From Dugong dugon (taxonomy: Eukaryota; Chordata; Mammalia; Sirenia; Dugongidae): 64,000 nt of DNA. The DNA is taken from the NCBI GenBank assembly GCA_030035585.1, contig CM057466.1, positions 113,028,182 to 113,092,181 of the forward strand, read 5' to 3'. The stretch's first letter is position 1; each line of letters starts with the position of its first letter. Below are positions 1 through 11,056 of this stretch, in pieces. The notes beneath the pieces are model-generated. The model was not told the origin of the DNA, did no database searches, and saw only the letters and a list, made by a program, of their open reading frames with translations. Position numbers and translations under genes: made by a program.

Positions 1-573
1 ACAATAACAAAATCTACATATGTGATGTATGTGCTGGTAAAGGCGATAGAGAGGCAAATGACTGTGTGTGAATGAATGAGCTTTGAAAACAGCAAAGTAC
101 CAAGTTGTGATAAGAGACCAAATCCAGAAGGACTGCTGAAAACAGAACAAGAAAGTGGTTTTTACACCTACCAATCTGAACCAGACTCGTTGTTGGAAAC
201 CCTTCACCGAAGTTACGAGTGGTTTGTGATTAGATCATGACTTGAAGATGGTACAGATTTGGAAAGTCAGGGTTAGAAGAAACCTAACGGCTAATCTAAA
301 TCCAATACCCTCACTTCCCATCGAGAAAACCTTGACCCAAAAAGAGCTGTGAACAGCCTGAGATGTGGAAACCCAGGCTAACCAATCCCTGACTTTTCTC
401 ATCACATTCTACTGCCAGTGCTATGGATGAATTAAAACCATGAAGACCTTTACTACCTAATACAAAAAGGCTGAAAAATTTTTAAGGGCAGAGAAACAAT
501 AGATGATCAACATATATCTCTGTGTGTATACATACATATAGTATATTAGTATGCAGATAAACACATACACATA
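1..573. other. Intergenic DNA, nothing recognised
   Basis: AT-rich non-coding sequence with many stops in all frames. I see no repeat family or gene I can name here. A short TATA/ACATA-rich patch lies near 525-565. Confidence 0.5.
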
Positions 574-1095
574 GTGATATTTATGAATATTATGGTAGGC
601 AGGATATTAGCCCCCAAAGCCGCCCATATTCTAATTCCAGAACCAGTGACTATGTCACCTCACATGCCACAAAGACTTTGCAGATGTGGTGAAGTTAAGG
701 ATCTTGAGATGGGAGATTATCCTGGATTTCCAGGTGGTCTCCATGTGATCACAAGGGTCCTTGTATGAAGGAGGCAGGAGGGTCAGAGGAGATGTGACGA
801 TGGAAGCAGAGATAAGAGACAGAGATGTGAAGATGCCATGCTGCTGGCTTTAATGACAGAGGAAGAGGCCATAAGTCAAGGAATGTGGGCCACCTCTAGA
901 AGCTGGAAAAGGCAAAGAAGCAGATTCACCCCTAGAGCCTCCAGAAGGAACCAGCCCTGCCGACACCTTGATTTTAGCCGGTAAGACTCATTTCAGACTT
1001 CTGAACTCCAGAACTGTAAGATAATAGATCTGTGATGTTTTAAGCCACCAAGTTTGTGATAATTTGTTACAGCTGCAATAGAAAACCAATTCATC
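574..1095 (+). mobile_element. Ancient MLT1-type (ERVL-MaLR) solo LTR
   Basis: The ending, with its CTCCAGAACTGTAAGA, TTTAAGCCACCAAGTTTGTG and TTTGTTACAGCTGCAATAG words, is the diagnostic 3' half of mammalian MaLR LTRs of the MLT1 group. The 5' part (TATGGTAGGCAGGATATTAG) is diverged. No internal sequence is attached, so it is read as a solo LTR. Subfamily is not assigned. Confidence 0.65.
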
Positions 1096-1312
1096 TATAT
1101 AAACAGGTTTTTATTTAAAAAAAAAAAAAAATAGACACACGTATATATCTTGTTGCTTGCCAACTCTTTTCCTTCCTTTATATTTTCTTCCTTTACATCA
1201 AGTAAAACGAATTTAACTGATCCTTTACCCAACTAAATTTTCAGTTGGATAAACCCTTGTGCTAACAACATGAAAAAGAGTTCTAGATATTATATTTTTA
1301 AATTTTGCTTTA

Positions 1313-1472
1313 CGGATTATGGCATAATGGTTAAGAGCTCGGCTGCTAACCAAAAGGTCTGCTGTTCGAATCCACCTTGGAAACCCTATGGGAGCAGTTC
1401 TAGTCTGTCCTATAGGGTTGTTATGAGTCAGAATCAACTCAACAGCAACGGGTTTGGGTGGCTTTTTTTGTT
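1313..1472 (+). mobile_element. AfroSINE, type A (tRNA-derived SINE)
   Basis: tRNA-like head with an A-box region (ATAATGGTTAAGAGCTCGGC) and a B-box region (TGTTCGAATCC), then the body word CTTGGAAACCCTATGGG and the terminal CAACAGCAACGGGTTTGGG. A (TTG)n and T-rich tail continues to about 1510. The 5' end is slightly eroded. Confidence 0.85.
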
Positions 1473-1554
1473 GTTGTTGTTGTTCGTTTGTTTTTTGTTT
1501 TTTGTTTTTTGCCAATTAATTAGATTCCATTTTAAATTTCTCTTTGTAGGCTGC

Positions 1555-1745
1555 AATGCAATGCCATACCCTGCAGTGGTTAAAAATATGGGTTTTGTGG
1601 TCAGACAGACCTGGGTGGAATCCCAGCCACACCACACCCTAACTGTGCAACTTCAGACAATCAGCCCTTCCTCCTAAGCCCTGGTTTTTTCATCCATGTA
1701 ATGGGCACAACAGTACCTGCTTTATGCACTGAGATTATGCAAAAT
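1555..1745 (+). mobile_element. MIR SINE
   Basis: Shows the MIR core order: a TGGTTAAAAATATGGG start, GTCAGACAGACCTGGGT, CTGTGCAACTTCAGACAA and a TAATGGGCACAACAGTACCT end. Recognised from the general MIR pattern, with clear age-related divergence. Confidence 0.65.
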
Positions 1746-1845
1746 GAAGGCCTTCCCACAAAATGCCCTCAACAATTGGAAGCTTAAAAAAACGTCACCA
1801 AGCAATAGAGAAGTCATTGGCTAAATCACAAGGAAAAACTATGCT

Positions 1846-2150
1846 ATACGTGAATTCTATATTCCTTGCCAGGGTCCTCTCTCTCTCTCATCCTCACCCG
1901 AAGCTCCTTCTCCACAACCTTGTAAACTGCCACTCATTTTTAGATCAGATATCACTTCCCCTGTAAAGTCTCCCTCATTTCTCCCAACCCTGAAGTAAAG
2001 TTAACCACTTCTTCAGCATTTTCTTCACAGGCACAGAGAGCACTTATATTATGCAAATAGTGTTTTGTTTTGTTTTTTAAATCTCATCTCTCCATTTCTA
2101 ACAGTGAGGCTTGCATCCAGGAGGTGTTCAATAAACACATGTGAAATGCC
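1846..2150 (+). mobile_element. L2 LINE 3' end, interrupted
   Basis: CCTTCTCC...CTTGTAAACTGCCAC, then AAAGTCTCCCTCATTTCTCC, and the closing AGGAGGTGTTCAATAAACAC resemble the L2 3' region, which ends in a 'gtaggtgctcaataaa'-like word. Divergence is heavy, so the boundaries are approximate. Confidence 0.5.
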
Positions 2151-2285
2151 ATGTGAGTCCTTGGGGCTGGATGGCTGGCTAAACAGAGGTGTCATTTTCC
2201 CTGGAAAGGCAAGCAAAGAGTTTCGTCTTAGTCATCTGTCATTTAAATTGGGAATTACAAAGCCATCATATCAGTACAGAGCCCT

Positions 2286-2715
2286 TCTACTCATTTTCTA
2301 GGGCTGTGGTAACAAACTGCTCAAAAGTGGGATGGCTTATAAGAATATAAATATATTGTCTCACAGTTCTGGAGGCCAGAAGTCCAGAGGAAGAGCCATG
2401 TTCTCTCTGTCACCTCTAGGGGAAGATCCTTCCTTGTCTCTCTCACCTTCTGGTAGCCCAGTCATCCTTGGTGTTTCTTGGCTCATAGATGGATCTTCAC
2501 ACGGCCTTCTTCATCCTGTGTGTCTCTGTGTCTCTTCTCCTCTTTTATGAGGACACCACTCAGATGGGATTAAGGCCAACCCTACTCCAGCATGACCTCA
2601 TGTCAACTGATAGTATCTTCAGTGACCTTACTTCTAAACAAGGTCACATTCACAGGTACAGGGGTTAGGCCTTCAACATATCTTTCGGGGGGACACAATT
2701 CAATTCATAACAGAC
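2286..2715 (-). mobile_element. MLT1-type LTR, inverted
   Basis: Read on the plus strand it opens with CTAGGGCTGTGGTAACAAAC and continues with CACAGTTCTGGAGGCCAGAA and CTTCAACATATCTTTCGGGG, then GACACAATTCAATTCATAAC. This is the reverse complement of a MaLR/MLT1 LTR and is better preserved than the copy at the window start. Confidence 0.7.
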
Positions 2716-3002
2716 ACGAATACTAAGTCTGTCGCGTCCTGAGATTTTTCCTTGACAAGGATGATGAGACTCTTATTATGAACGAGGAGAAGTCACTAGA
2801 TGCTCTCATGGCACTGCAGTCTGCTGGTCTAGTTCTTTGCCGTAAAAGTTCTCAGAGAATGCAAACTTCTAATAAAAATGTCAACGATATACTTAAGAAC
2901 GTGACATTCAAGTTACATAGCTACATTCAAAATGGGAGCAGAGGAGAAACACTCAACATAAAAATTGCCATATACACAGAGTCCTTTTTTTAAATTGTGA
3001 CA
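2716..3002. other. Intergenic spacer, nothing recognised
   Basis: Short non-coding stretch between an LTR and a SINE. The 71-codon open frame inside has no recognisable motif. Confidence 0.4.
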
Positions 3003-3165
3003 GTACTGGTGGCACGATGGTTAAGAGCTCAGCTGCTAACGAAAAGGTCGGCAGTTCAAATCCCCCAGCTGCTTCTTGGGAAACCTATGGGGCAAGTCTA
3101 TTCTGTTCTATAAGGTCACTATGAGTAGGAATCAACTCGACAGCAACAGGTTTTGCTTTTTTGTG
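3003..3165 (+). mobile_element. AfroSINE, type A
   Basis: Head TGGTGGCACGATGGTTAAGA, B box CAGTTCAAATCC, body GGGAAACCTATGGGGC, tail CAACTCGACAGCAACAGGTT. Single-base changes in both promoter boxes suggest an older copy. It abuts the 3' end of an inverted L1. Confidence 0.85.
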
Positions 3166-3170
3166 TGCGT

Positions 3171-3728
3171 GTGGGTTTTTTTGGTAAAATATACCCAACA
3201 CAAAATTTGCCATTTTAACCATTTTCAAGTGTTCAATCCAGTGGTATTAATCACACCCACGATACTGTGCAACCATCACCAATATTTGTTTCCAAAACTT
3301 CATTACCCCTAATAGAAACTCTGTCCCCACTAAACAATACCTCCACTTTCTTTCTTCCCCGGTCCCTAGTAACCTCCAATCTACTTTCTATCTCTAGGTA
3401 TCTGCCTATTCTAGACATTTCACGTAAGTGGGATCCCACAATATTTGTCCTTTGATGTCTGACTTATTTCACTCAGCACAAGGTGTTCAGGGGTCATCCA
3501 TGTTGTGGCACACGTCAGAACTTCATTTCTCTTTATGGCTGAGTAATTTTCCACTATATGAATAGACCACATTGCTTTTATCCTTTCATCTGTTGATGGA
3601 CACTTGGGCTGCTTCCAACTCTAGGCTATTGTGGATAATGCTGCACTGAACTTTGGCATACACATATCTGTTTGAGTCCCCACTTTCAATTATTTAGGGT
3701 ATATACACACGAGTGGAATTGCTGGAGA
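3171..3728 (-). mobile_element. Old L1 (L1M-type) 3' end, inverted
   Basis: The plus strand shows AAATATACCCAACACAAAAT, ATTTCACTCAGCACAAGGTG, TATGGCTGAGTAATTTTCCA and CATCTGTTGATGGACACTTG, which are hallmark words of the reverse complement of mammalian L1 ORF2 end plus 3'UTR. Frames are broken; no coding capacity remains. Confidence 0.75.
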
Positions 3729-3826
3729 GTTCTCCTTTTATATGGAGAACTCACATTCATTTTGCTAAGTGAGCAAATCAGTCAGAGAGTGCAGCAAGTA
3801 CAGTAAATAGAACCAAGCCCTCCAAA

Positions 3827-4429
3827 GAGGAAACTATTTTTTTTTATTTTAATTTTTTTATTGTACTTAGATGAAGATTTACAGAGCAAACTAGTTTCTC
3901 ATTAAACAATTAATACATACACTGTTTTATAACATTGGCTGCCAACCCCACAACATGTCAACACTCTCCCATTCTCAACCTTGGGTTCCCCATTACCAGC
4001 TTTCCTGTCCCCTCATGCCTTCTGGTCCTTGCCACTGGGATGTTGTGCCCATTTTGTCTTGTTTTGTTTTATGGGCCTGTCTAATCTTTGGCTGAAGGGT
4101 GAGCCTCAGGAGTGACTTCATTATTGAGTTACAGGGGTGTCCAGGAGGCATACTCTCGGGGGCCATTTGTCCAGTCTCTGTCAGACCAGTAAGTCTGGTC
4201 TTTTTTTATGGGTTAGAATTTTGTTCTACATTTAGCTCCAGCTCTGCCTGGGACCCTCTATTAAGATCCCTGTCAGAGCAGTCGGTGGTGGTAGCCGGGC
4301 ACCATCTAGTTGTGCTGGACTCAGTCTGGTGGAGGCTGTGGTAGTTTTGGTCCCTTAGTCCTTTGGACTAATCTTTCCCTTGTGTCTTTGGTTTGGTTTT
4401 CTTCATTCTCCCTTTCGAGGAAACTATTT
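3827..4429 (-). mobile_element. 5'-truncated L1 3' end with target-site duplication
   Basis: The element itself spans about 3840-4416 and begins, on the plus strand, with the T-rich complement of a poly(A) tail. The same family appears in the opposite orientation at 29113-29353 (shared CTTTGGCTGAAGGGTGA and complement). It is bracketed by identical 13-bp copies of GAGGAAACTATTT at 3827-3839 and 4417-4429, a classic L1 target-site duplication. The family assignment comes from internal comparison with the ORF2-linked copy at 17789 and from general L1 structure. Confidence 0.75.
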
Positions 4430-5241
4430 CTTTTGTTGTTGTTGTTGTTGTACTTTAAGTGAAAGTTTACAATTCAAGCTCGTCTCTCATATAAAAATTT
4501 GTACATACATTGTTATGTGACCCTAATTGTTCTCTCTATACCATAACAGCACACTCCTCCTTTCCACCCCTGATTTCTCGTGTCCATTCAACTAGCTCCT
4601 GACCCTCTCTGCCTTCTCATCTCACCTCCAGACAGGAGCTGCCATCTAGTCTCATGTATCTACTTGAGCTAAGAAGCACACTCTTCACGAGTATCATTTT
4701 ATGTCCCATAGTCCAGTCTAATCTTTGTCTGAAGAGTTGGCCTTGAGAATGGTTTTAGTTCTGGGTTGACAGAGAGTCCAGGGGCCATGCTTTCTGAGGA
4801 TCCTCCAGTCTCAGTCAGACCATTAAGTTTGGTCTTTTTACTAGAATTTGAGTTCTGCACCCCACTTTTCTCCTGCTCCTTCAGGGACTCTCTGTTGTGT
4901 TCCCTGTCAGGGCAGTCATTGGTGGTAGCCGGCCACCATCTAGTTCTTCTGGTTGCAGGCTGATGTAGTCTCTGGTTTATGTGGCCCTTTCTGTCTCTTG
5001 GGCTAATACTTTCCTTGTGACTTTGGTGTTCTTCATTCTCCTTTACTCCAGGTGGTTGGGACCAATTGATACATCTTAGATGGCCACTCACTAGCTTTTA
5101 AGACCCCAGACACCACTCACCAAAGTAGGATACAGATATTTTCTTAATTAACTTTGTTATGCCAATTGACCTAGATGTCCCCTGAAAGCATGGTCCCCAG
5201 ACCCCTGCTCCTGCTACTCTGTTTCAAGGAACCTATTTCTT
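4417..5241 (-). mobile_element. Second 5'-truncated L1 3' end at the same target site
   Basis: The element (about 4433-5225) closely matches the 3'UTR of the L1 at 17789-18545: both have CACACTC-TCC-TTTCCACCCC, GTCCATTCAACTAGCTCCT and AAGACCCCAGA-(C/T)GCCACTCACCA stretches. Its poly(A) tail is represented by a (TTG)n-type T-rich tract at 4430-4455. It is flanked by GAGGAAACTATTTCTT at 4417-4432 and AAGGAACCTATTTCTT at 5226-5241 (14 of 16 identical), so the target word of the neighbouring L1 occurs a third time here. Confidence 0.75.
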
Positions 5242-7002
5242 GGGAAGCTACAAATTACCTGGTGCCAATGCTGCAGAGGCTGATAGAGCTGAATTTATAA
5301 ATTGGGATAAAGAGTTTGACATGGTGAATTAGATTATTCCATATAACACGTCAAAAAGGAATGATATGTACATTATGTGCAAAGAAGAAAGCCCCAACTA
5401 CCTCACCTGCACCTTTTTTTTCCTTTATTGTGTAATTGTCCTCAATTCATCACCAACTCACCTAAATTTTTAAAAGATATTACCTTGTTTATTAGTAAAA
5501 TCAAAAAAATAAATTTTTCACTAAACTGTACTTGTAAAGATTGTTGAAATGACAACAGTTTTGTTACCTAAATATTTAGCACAATAAAAAAAAACTGCAC
5601 ACACACAAAAATAAAACAAAAGTAACTTTTTATAGCTCAGTTCTCTTAAGAAACGTAATGAGTAAGCACACTGAGACATTTTCAAACACTCACAGGACAA
5701 TGTTTTTGCCATTTAAATTTTCCAGGGAAAGGTACAGAGAGGCAATCATTCTTGTTAAGTTATATTAACATGATTATTTAAAAAATAACTCCAAGTTTGA
5801 TAGGTTATTCTGCCTTTAAAGTAAAATATTCAGAGGGTTTGTTAAAAAGAAAACTGAAACCTTCAAGGAGAAATATCTCAATTTCTTTCAAGCTACGCAA
5901 TTTAACTAAAGCCTTTTTCTGATCTTCTACATGTATTCAAAAATGGTCAAACGCATAGGGTCTGTAATTACTGGAATGTCTACACTGATCCAGTGCTGAT
6001 TACCACTTAGGATCGTAAATCTCCATAATCTATTGGAAATGTTATTAAATATTAGATATTCATGTGATTTGTTTTCCCATCACTCCGCTGGTAACTTCAC
6101 CACCACTCACTGCAAGAGAGACTGAACAAAAGCCTGCTGCTTTCATCTCAATTTGTTACACTAAAAATGCAAAATTAAAAAAAAATGAGGAAGGTTTAAT
6201 ATTACCAGTGAATGTGATTGATAGCATTGCGTCACGTTATGAGTTTTAATTTTATAAACCAAGTTTTATGTTACTCTCTTATAATAGTGACATATTTAAC
6301 ATTTTAAGACTGGATATAATAATCTTATGGGGTAAAATGGATATTATTAGAAGATTATACTGTAGTGCTTTGTCAAATTCTTGTATATTAAATACAAAAA
6401 AAACACAATAAAAAAATAGAAAATACTGCCTTCAGCTGAGTGGAAGGAACCAATCCCTCCTCCATTCTCTTATTGTGCTCAGTGTTATCCCTGCCCAATC
6501 TCAGGATCTCAACCATGTCATTTCTGCAGCATCAGATAAAAGCCAAGAATTGTATTTCATCCTCCTAAACAATATAAAACCATTTGTTGCTGGCTATAAT
6601 AGCTGTATCTTCCCTTACATTTTCAGGCTGTGTTCCCCCCGAAATCCCATGCTTTCCTTGGGATTCATTCTTAAGGCAAACTAGGATCTGAGTCTTGGAG
6701 GACAGGCCCTACATGGCCAGGGACCAGTTAAAGAGAGGCAGACTGTGGACATGAGCAGCCACGTGGTGTTACCTTTCTAGAAAAATCTATTCAAGTGTTG
6801 CCACTTAGATCTCTGGAATTACAGTAAAAGGCAGATCAGACTTTAGTAGGACATCTACAATGGAGTGGAGGTTTCCTTTTAGGGAAAGATTTCATATAGA
6901 TCTCAAGGCAAGAAGGCCTTTTCAATAAAGTCCTAAGTAGTTGTTATCCACAGAGAAAAGTAAGAAAGAAAGATGAGAAATCAGATTTTGCACTCAGTTA
7001 CT
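5242..7002. other. AT-rich intergenic DNA, no gene seen
   Basis: Mostly unique-looking AT-rich sequence with A-runs near 5590, 6180 and 6395. All open frames are short and lack recognisable domains. I could not name a repeat family here. Confidence 0.5.
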
Positions 7003-7422
7003 GTTATGGATTGAATTGTGTCCTTCCAAAAAAAGATATTTCCAAAGAGGGTTACCTGTGACCGCAACCCTCTTTAGAAATAGTGCCTTTAAAGATGTTA
7101 ACAGTTAACATGAGATCACATCTGAGTAGGGTGGATCCTAATCCTATAAGACTGGTATCCTTATAAAGAGAAGAGACACAGAGACAGGGAGACAGAGGAA
7201 GGACACCATGTGAGGCTACAGCTGCAAGCCAAGGAATGCCAGGAGCCATCAGAGCTGGGAGAGAGGCAGGAACAGATTCTCCCTCAGAGCCTCAGAAGGA
7301 ACCAACAGGGTTGACACCCTGATCTAGAACTCCCAGCCTGCAGAACTATGAGACAATGAATTTCTGTTTAGAGCTACCCACGTTGTGGCATTTTGTTACA
7401 GCAGCCCAAGGAAATGCATACA
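7003..7422 (+). mobile_element. MLT1-type LTR
   Basis: Starts TGTTATGGATTGAATTGTGT and ends TTTTGTTACAGCAGCCCAAG, with the mid-LTR words ACTGGTATCCTTATAAAGAG and GACACCCTGATCTAGAACTC. This matches the MaLR/MLT1 layout end to end, so it is a nearly full-length solo LTR. Confidence 0.75.
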
Positions 7423-7615
7423 GTTACCAACAGGTAACAACCAGGTAATATCAAGTCACTATTAGAGATCCTGAAAATGAGTGTGCCTGATATTTTGGGA
7501 AATTCCTGCACTTCAGACAAAACACTGACCACAGAGTCAAGATCTGACATTTGGAATGGAGACCAGAGGGCAATGCTTCTCAAATTATTATAATAACCTC
7601 TGTGGTCTTGTCTTC
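7423..7615. other. Intergenic spacer
   Basis: Short non-coding stretch between an LTR and a pair of SINEs; nothing recognised. Confidence 0.4.
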
Positions 7616-7806
7616 TATGTGCTAGGTATGGAGCCCTGGTGGTGCTGTGGTTAAGAGCTCGGCTGCTAACCAAAGTTCGGGAGTTCAAATCCACTAGTCG
7701 TTCCTTGGAAACCCTATGGGGCAGTTCTACTCTGTCCTATAGGGTCACTATGAGTCAGAATCTGCTCGATGGTAATGGGTTTGGGTTTTTTTATATGAGC
7801 TAGGTA
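7616..7806 (+). mobile_element. AfroSINE, type A, with target-site duplication
   Basis: Full-length element at 7629-7793: GGAGCCCTGGTGGTGCTGTG head, body CTTGGAAACCCTATGGGGCA, tail TGGGTTTGGG plus T-run. It is flanked by TATGTGCTAGGTA (7616-7628) and TATGAGCTAGGTA (7794-7806), a 13-bp duplication with one mismatch. Confidence 0.92.
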
Positions 7807-8010
7807 GGAACCTTGGTGCCACAATGGTTAAGCACTTGGCTGTTAATGGAAAGGTAGGCTGTTTGAACCCACCAGTGGCTCCACAGGAGAAAAGATCTGG
7901 GGATCTGCTCACATAAAGGTTACAGGCAAGAAACTCAATGGAGCAGTTCTACTCTGTTACATGTGGTTGCTTGGAGTCGAATAGACTCAACAGCACACAA
8001 CCACAACAAC
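7807..8010 (+). mobile_element. AfroSINE, type B (RTE-like tail)
   Basis: Begins immediately after the right duplication of the preceding SINE. The head (GGTGCCACAATGGTTAAGCA) is followed by the type B insert AGAAAAGATCTGGGGATCTG and AAAGGTTACAGG, ending in (CAA)n rather than the T-rich type A tail. The following TATGTTAAGTA resembles the flanking target word of its neighbour. Confidence 0.85.
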
Positions 8011-8844
8011 AACATATGTTAAGTATTGAGTGGGCACTTCAAATATATTTTCACTAACCCTCACAATATTTTTAATGTAAGTGCTATTATTATTCTTTTA
8101 TAGGTTAATGTATAACTCTCTTTCTCTCCTCCCTGTTCTCAATACACGCATTGCTGACTCCCAGCTTCACTTGGGACAGGAAAGTCACAATACCAAAGGC
8201 TTTATCTTTCTAGGTGTGCCTGGACAAGGCAAACTATGTTCAATTTTAGTTCCCCTTCCAACTTGCTGAGCAATAAGTTGCTAACAGAGAAAAATAGAAA
8301 ATTAAGAAGGTGAGGATGCCAGGAATAGACAGAAAATAGACCTATGTCTTCCTGTCCCTGATTTCACATGTGCGTAAGCTTTGGCACATGATTTGCAGTT
8401 TGACAGGGACATGCTCAGAGAAGTAAATTGAACACCGTATTATCGCTTGATTTACTTGAATATAGGCAGTGAGAACCCCTGTAAGTTGGTCACCTCAGGA
8501 AGGAGAAGAGCTACATCAAGGTGAGGAGATGGGCAGAGGCACCAGGCTCTTCTCAATGCCAGCTCCCCTGTGAAGGCGTTTGTGAGCGATGCTCCATAAA
8601 TCCACTGTCTGTACAAACAGAGGCCTCTGGTCTCACTGAGTTCACACTCATCAGTATCTGAGTATCATAACAGGGAAAAGCAAAAATTTACCTTCCCTTC
8701 AACTGCTAACAGCACAATTACACATCTTTGTGATTTTTTTTTCTTGTTCCCATTATTTTTATTCTCAAATATATAGTATATACTATGCATATATCTATAC
8801 TGGTATAAATATGGATATAAAGAAATAGAGATCGACATAGACAT
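8011..8844. other. Intergenic DNA; weak MIR relic at about 8020-8105
   Basis: The first 90 bases (TTTTCACTAACCCTCACAAT...TATTATTATTC) look like the reverse complement of a MIR 3' part. The rest is unnamed non-coding sequence. Confidence 0.4.
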
Positions 8845-9011
8845 AAAACTCAAACCAAACCCATTGCTGTCAAGTTGGTTCTGACTCATAGCAACCCTAT
8901 AGGACAGAGTAGAACTGCCCTATAGGGTTTCCAAGGACTGGCTGGTGGATTCAAACTGCCAATCTTTTGGTTAGCAGCCAAGCTCTTAACCACTATGCCA
9001 CCAGGGGTCCA
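8845..9011 (-). mobile_element. AfroSINE, type A, inserted in a GATA/GACATA tract
   Basis: The plus strand reads CAAACCCATTGCTGTCAAGT, then GTTTCCAAGGACTGGCTGGT, to CACTATGCCACCAGGGGTCC, the full reverse complement of type A. Both flanks carry GACATAG(A/A)(C/T)AT words (8834, 9012), so it split a simple-sequence tract. Confidence 0.9.
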
Positions 9012-9275
9012 GACATAGATATAGACACAGACATAAATGGATATGGATAGATGTAGACATGGATTAGGATTGGTATGGGGTAGGAGTAGAAGTAGAGGTA
9101 GAGATAGGGCTAGAGATAGAGCTAGAAATAGAAATAGAGACAGAGATAAATATAGAGCTAGATCTAGAGATAGACATAGAGCAGAGATCGAGCTAGAGCT
9201 AGAAACAGAGATAGAGATAGAGATAGCGATAGATAACAGGAGATGGAAGTGCAGATGCAGATGGAGATAAAGACA
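9012..9275 (+). repeat. Purine-rich GATAGA/GACATA degenerate simple repeat
   Basis: Degenerate tandem hexamers built on AGATAG, AGACAT and GAGATAGA. On the plus strand it stays open for 77 codons rich in Arg, Asp and Glu, which is a by-product of the repeat rather than a gene. Confidence 0.85.
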
Positions 9276-10764
9276 GAGAGATACTTGGTTACATTTCTCT
9301 CACATGTAATAACTTAAATATCTGCAGTCATAGCACTGGGCCTAGTAAAATAGAAATCGAGTGGAAATAGATCAAATACTCAGAAAGCCCCTACATGGCA
9401 CTCTCTATGATGTAGCAGGGTAGGCCTAGCTCACCCTTTAAATGTCATCCTGACCATTTGAAAGTCTAAGCCAGTCCCAGTAACATTCCATCTTTATTGT
9501 CCACCCTGAAATACCTGTAATAAAATCAGGCCCTGAGATTTGTAAGAGTTGACTCTGTCCTGATAGTAATTCACAAACAGAAAGGCAGCACAAGGTCGAG
9601 CTGACGTGGAAAAATCCATATCAGCAGATGCACACATTGACCCTCATTTCAGGCCAAATGATGGGATCTTGAGTGTGATTTATTATTTCAATAATTCAAG
9701 TTCCCTGACTCTAAAGTGGGCTTGTAGAGCAAAGTGGTCACCAAAACGTACAGAAATTAGTGGAAATGAGCCTTCATTTACACAACTAAGTCTTAAAAGA
9801 AATCAAGGCAGCCCCTTGGGACTCAGGCTCAGACTTAATGAATATCAGATTGGAATTGAAAGAATGAAAATGTGTTCACCTCATCTGGTTCTTTCCTGTT
9901 TTATTCTGCTTTCATGAAGTCCAGTGTCAATCAGTAAATGTTGCTCACATAACTATTCAAGACATGCTTTTCTCCTCCTAGGCTGATAAGAACTGAGAGA
10001 AAAAGGGCAGCCCTTCCTTAGGATGGGGAAGGGAGCACCATCAATAAACTAGGTAGAGGTGCTGCCATTTCGCTGGGGCCAGTAACATGTTTGCAGAGCA
10101 GGCAAAGATGAAAAATTACTTGGAAGGAAATCTGTATATGTTTTATACTCTAAAACGTTGCTGGCATAGAACTCTTCTATCTTACCTATGTGGGAAAAAG
10201 ATTACCAAAGTGAGTCCAGCTCAAAGATTCCTATACTGATCACATGAATTTAAACAAAGCATCTAAAATATCTTTGAGCTTGAAAAAGAGTTCATTAGCA
10301 ATTATTTCTTGTAAAAGATAAACCAATGACCAAACAAACAAAGGGAAAAAAAGGCAGCAGAAATCATAACTTGGCTAAAAAATTTTATTGATATTTTCTA
10401 AAGATGCAAACTCTTAGACTAGCTTCTTAGTTATACATGTCTACTCAAAATTAATAATAAATCAAATAATTTAATAATGAGAAAAGTAAAAAACTTTGCA
10501 GGTGGGCACTGCCTTGTGCCTTTCAAAAATGTGTCCTTTTTGTAGAGAGCAGCTTTATAGATGCCTATAAACTCTAGTGACTTTCTGAAGACCACAAAAC
10601 CAGTTGTAAAGAACTGCAAAACCTAATGCAATGCTTTTCCCACCCTGCCACATTTCTCTATGGCTAACTTTTACTCATCAACTTCAATTTTCTATTTTTT
10701 TGTTCCTTTGTCAGTCCACATTGTATTCAATATTCTTTACCAACACCACAGAAAAAACTAGTCT
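9276..10764. other. Intergenic DNA, no gene seen
   Basis: Non-coding. The longest open frame (about 103 codons near 9606) shows no motif and no supporting start context. No clear repeat except A-rich patches around 10340. Confidence 0.5.
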
Positions 10765-11056
10765 TAGAATGAACACAACTAGTATGTTCCTTAGACGTGA
10801 GGATGGCAAGACTTTGGCTTTTTTGGACACTTCATCGGGAAAGATCAAACACTAGAAAAAGGCACCAGGGTTGATAAAGTAAAGGGTCAGCAAAAATAAG
10901 GGAAACCTTCAATGAGATGGACTGACACAATAGCAGCAACAATGGACTCAAACATACCAATGATCATGAAGATGGTGCAGGACCAGGCTACATTTTGTTC
11001 TGTTATACTTAAGGATGCCATGAGTTGGAGCTGAACTCGATGGCAACTGACAAGTC
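10765..11056 (+). mobile_element. RTE (BovB-like) LINE 3' end
   Basis: Contains the same 3' block as the longer RTE copies at 12535 and 37058: CTTCAATGAGATGGACTGAC, TGGACTCAAACATACCAATG, TTTTGTTCTGTTATACTTAA, ATGAGTTGGAGCTGAACTCG. The 5' part (TATGTTCCTTAGACGTGAGG) is the remnant of the ORF2 C-terminus. Confidence 0.8.

Noticed and set aside
574..1095. Endogenous retrovirus with coding capacity
   Set aside because: Only solo LTR-like sequence is present here and at 2286 and 7003; no gag, pol or env remnant is seen between them.
7629..7700. Functional tRNA genes at AfroSINE heads throughout the window
   Set aside because: All are followed by SINE body and tail sequences and have mismatched stems.
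9037..9270. Arg/Asp-rich 77-codon frame resembling RS/RD proteins
   Set aside because: Translation of the GATAGA simple repeat.
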